A stretch of 8,863 nucleotides of DNA from Bacteroidota bacterium (GTDB lineage Bacteria > Bacteroidota > Bacteroidia > Bacteroidales > CG2-30-32-10), in contig JAAXXA010000081.1 of NCBI GenBank assembly GCA_013334735.1, positions 1 through 8,863 of the forward strand. Reading direction: 5' to 3'. This document shows positions 6,804 through 8,863 of the stretch, in pieces; position 1 is the stretch's first letter; every line of letters starts with the position of its first letter. The position numbers and the translations under genes are program-made. The notes below the pieces were generated by a model, which was not told where the DNA came from, ran no database searches, and saw only the letters and a program-made list of their open reading frames with translations.

Positions 6804-8474
6804 CTATCTGATTAAAATATTTTCACTATATTTATATAAGCCGTCAGAAGTTTTAATGCTAAAATAGTACGCGGCAGGCACTAATTTGGAAACATCAATT
6901 AAAAGATGATTTTTACCCTTTGTAATATTTGCTTTAGCATTTATAACATTACGTCCCAATGCATCAATAAAACTTATATTTAATGATGTGTTTACATAAG
7001 AAATGATATCGCAATTTATATAATCATCGGCAGGATTAGGATACGACCGGATAATTTCGAAAGGAACATCGCTGCAATTAGTATGAATAACATCTGAATA
7101 AGTGAATATTCCATCGAAATCAGTTTGTTTTAATCGATAATATTTTACATCTATTACTTTTCCATTAGATAAAGAGAGAGTATCGGTATATATATAATTA
7201 GTAATAGTGTTACTGTTGCCCATTCCGTCAATTATTGCAACAGTTGTCCAGTTAATTAAATCATAACTTTTTTCGAGGGTGAAATAGTCGTTATTGGTTT
7301 CGGAGGCTGTGCTCCATTCAACTTGAACGATTTCATTATTACATGAAGTTGTAAAACCAAGCAGTTCAATAGGAAGCGGCATATCACTTTTAACAAGTAT
7401 GTAATCCGAAAATTGAGTCAATCCTTCAGCAGAAATGGAATATGTTGCTCCGGGAGTTGCACCTCCGGAAATAGTAGTATTACAAATAGAACCGGCAGGA
7501 CCTCCTTTGCCATCATTCCAGTATGTACCTGCCCAATGCTGAAATCCAAAAGTACCGCTGTAACTACTAAAAGAATTATCGGTGCCTTCGTAAGTCAGGA
7601 CAAGATTAACAGGAGGAAGAGTTGAGCCGAGAGATGAATTAAAATCCCACCATCTGTCAATAACGGCGGTTGTTGCATTAATGGTGCCTCCTGTACCACC
7701 TGTCATACTTGTAATACCGGGAGCCAAAGGTCTGTTATCGGCTCCGGTTGGTCTGGTTGAAGCAGAAAGATTTCCTACGTTGCCGGTATTTTCAAATGTA
7801 ACAGGAATGTAACTTCCGCTAACAGTTCCAAAAGGAAAAACATGAGCTCCAGTTGTTGAACCAATATTCCACTGTATCAGCCCCTGAATAATTGAATCGG
7901 TTGATTCTGAAACAATATATCCGGTACCTGTTACAGACCCATCGTTACGGGTAATGGCTGTTGTTGCCGGATTGTCAATAATTATTTTTTTGCCGTTTAA
8001 TTTTAAAGGACCGCTTATTAAACAAAGAGAACCATCAACATGAACAGTATTAACTGTGTTCGAAAGTTGAACACCTTCAGTAGAACCTCCGCTATTCTTA
8101 ATTTTAACATTTTGGAATTTATTAATACCTGTACCTAAAATTTCCTGTAATGATGATCCTTCAAACTTTAATGTATCCGTGTCGTTCAAAGTATCTTTAG
8201 TAATAAGACTTCCATTGTTTATTAAGTTCCCCGATAAAGACAACACTACGTTGTTCGATAAAATTATGTTATTACCGGTATTAATGTTCAGATGACTTGG
8301 TTGTTGGCTTTGAGCATGGAAATGAAAGGCGAGAACAACTATTAATGATGTAAGTAGTGTTTGCAAGAAAAGACCACATTTATCGCTATTTGAACCACGA
8401 AATTTAGCCTTTTGTATATAACACTCAGTATCCTTACCGATACCACGTTTTATATTTATATATAGCGGTTTCAT
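6804..8474 (-). CDS. Secreted T9SS cargo protein with C-terminal type A sorting domain
   Basis: A 556-residue protein built for export through the type IX system; its specific function is not recognisable. A hydrophobic signal (~35-53, LFLQTLLTSLIVVLAF) ends at HAQS, giving probable cleavage near residue 56. Residues ~60-200 have repeated short beta-strand and Asn/Gly-rich turns (NINTGNNIILSNN, SGNLINNGSL), suggesting a beta-helix-like or adhesin-like fold (inference). Residues ~200-365 continue as Gly/Thr-rich beta sequence (HVFPFGTVSG, DRWWDFNSS). Residues ~367-462 match a fibronectin-like module common before the sorting domain: LPIELLGF, WSTASETNNDYFTLEKS, YYRLKQTDFDG. The sorting domain is ~471-556: SYPNPADDYI, DALGRNV, LVPAAYYFSIKT, ending NILIR. 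T9SS attachment normally removes this domain and anchors the cargo to surface lipopolysaccharide or releases it. The ATG at 8474 has an A-rich leader and a good promoter ~30 bp upstream. The 33-residue basic segment before the hydrophobic core is unusually long, with no later in-frame ATG to shorten it. It appears monocistronic. Confidence 0.9.
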   Translation of the reverse strand: MKPLYINIKRGIGKDTECYIQKAKFRGSNSDKCGLFLQTLLTSLIVVLAFHFHAQSQQPSHLNINTGNNIILSNNVVLSLSGNLINNGSLITKDTLNDTDTLKFEGSSLQEILGTGINKFQNVKIKNSGGSTEGVQLSNTVNTVHVDGSLCLISGPLKLNGKKIIIDNPATTAITRNDGSVTGTGYIVSESTDSIIQGLIQWNIGSTTGAHVFPFGTVSGSYIPVTFENTGNVGNLSASTRPTGADNRPLAPGITSMTGGTGGTINATTAVIDRWWDFNSSLGSTLPPVNLVLTYEGTDNSFSSYSGTFGFQHWAGTYWNDGKGGPAGSICNTTISGGATPGATYSISAEGLTQFSDYILVKSDMPLPIELLGFTTSCNNEIVQVEWSTASETNNDYFTLEKSYDLINWTTVAIIDGMGNSNTITNYIYTDTLSLSNGKVIDVKYYRLKQTDFDGIFTYSDVIHTNCSDVPFEIIRSYPNPADDYINCDIISYVNTSLNISFIDALGRNVINAKANITKGKNHLLIDVSKLVPAAYYFSIKTSDGLYKYSENILIR

Positions 8475-8505
8475 AATTTTACTTTTTTAAAATTATCCTG
8501 TATCA

Positions 8506-8537
8506 CAAAGTTAAAGAATATTTATTAAAAAAGCAAG
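8506..8537 (-). promoter_or_regulatory. Bacteroidota-type promoter for the T9SS cargo gene
   Basis: Read on the minus strand, TAACTTTG (8506-8513) is a perfect match to the Bacteroidota -7 element TAnnTTTG. A TTG (8534-8536, within CTTG) lies 20 bp upstream, in the place of the -33 TTTG/TTG element. Transcription would start at about 8499, leaving a ~25-nt leader to the ATG at 8474. The leader is A-rich (TTTTAAAAAAGTAAAATT) with no Shine-Dalgarno sequence, as usual in this phylum. The call rests on consensus match, spacing and position. Confidence 0.65.
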
Positions 8538-8815
8538 TTTTTACGGCATTATTTTTAGCGATTTTTTATAAATTATAAAACAACTAAATACTTTATTTTC
8601 AATTTTTAAACACCAAAATAATTTAAATGTATATAGAATATGATAAAAATGGAGATTACTCATTCCAAATGCCTGTCTGTTGTAAGCATTAGATGGGTTA
8701 TTCTTACCGGTTAAAGAACATTAAAACAAAGGCAATAATAATTTAACCTTAGTTTTACATATTTATAATATTGACAAACATTAATTTGTGGCAGAAAAAG
8801 CTTCATTATTTTTTC

Positions 8816-8863
8816 ATAATTTCCTCAATTTCCTCTTGAAGTTGAGGAAATTGAGGAAATTAT
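8816..8863. repeat. Perfect 20-bp inverted repeat with 8-nt loop at the right edge
   Basis: The left arm 8816-8835 (ATAATTTCCTC, AATTTCCTC) and right arm 8844-8863 are exact reverse complements around TTGAAGTT. Each arm is itself a near-duplicate of ATTTCCTCA, so both strands carry direct and inverted copies of the unit. The right arm ends exactly at the window edge, so the stem could be longer. As RNA it would form a strong hairpin. It could be a terminator for a gene to the right or the end of a repeat element. On the minus strand no U-run follows, and what follows on the plus strand is out of view. Confidence 0.8.

Larger units (their letters stand above)
8475..8863. other. Non-coding DNA upstream of the cargo gene
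   Basis: This 389-bp AT-rich stretch holds no gene I can support. Next to the cargo gene is its promoter (8506-8537). Further right is the string AATGC...GCATTAGAT at 8668-8694, which has a looser counterpart at 6122-6149. The stretch closes with a perfect inverted repeat at the window edge. The neighbouring gene on the right is not visible. Confidence 0.6.

Noticed and set aside
7413..7625. Plus-strand 70-codon open frame, Ser/Cys-rich
   Set aside because: It is antisense to the Gly/Thr-rich part of the T9SS cargo protein, which explains its composition.

Overview
The window looks like an AT-rich stretch of a Bacteroidota chromosome, most likely from the Bacteroidales or a relative. Four things point there. 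It carries sprA (called sov in Porphyromonas), the outer-membrane pore of the type IX secretion system (T9SS), which is largely confined to this phylum. It has the gene order malic enzyme - ruvA - sprA, which I recall as common in Bacteroidota. It has a cargo protein with a C-terminal T9SS sorting domain. It has a Bacteroidota-style promoter (TAnnTTTG with an upstream TTG) and no Shine-Dalgarno sequences. All four protein genes are on the minus strand, so they read from right to left.

Layout from the left: 1-3107 holds the N-terminal ~1035 codons of sprA, cut by the window edge. Positions 3108-3302 hold intergenic repeats. ruvA, a Holliday-junction helicase subunit, is at 3303-3905. A long AT-rich dyad built from AAAGT-type units (3932-4015) separates it from a compact malic enzyme (4017-5468). 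A gene-poor 1.3-kb stretch follows (5469-6803), rich in small palindromes and dispersed repeats. Next is a 556-residue secreted T9SS cargo protein (6804-8474) with a recognisable promoter upstream, then non-coding DNA ending in a perfect 20-bp inverted repeat exactly at the right edge.

Functionally, SprA is the channel through which proteins such as the 556-residue cargo would leave the cell, so exporter and a likely substrate sit about 3.7 kb apart. The malic enzyme (malate to pyruvate plus CO2) and RuvA are housekeeping genes with no obvious functional tie to secretion; their position next to sprA is a matter of conserved gene order.

I see no clear new multi-gene system. The least-explained signal is in the intergenic DNA: a cluster of six short palindromes sharing a CCTAYGG-type centre with arms that change in compensating ways (5531-5935), and an intergenic repeat family present in at least three copies (3142-3165 reversed, 3208-3272, 5594-5656). 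The likely non-ATG start of sprA is also worth checking.
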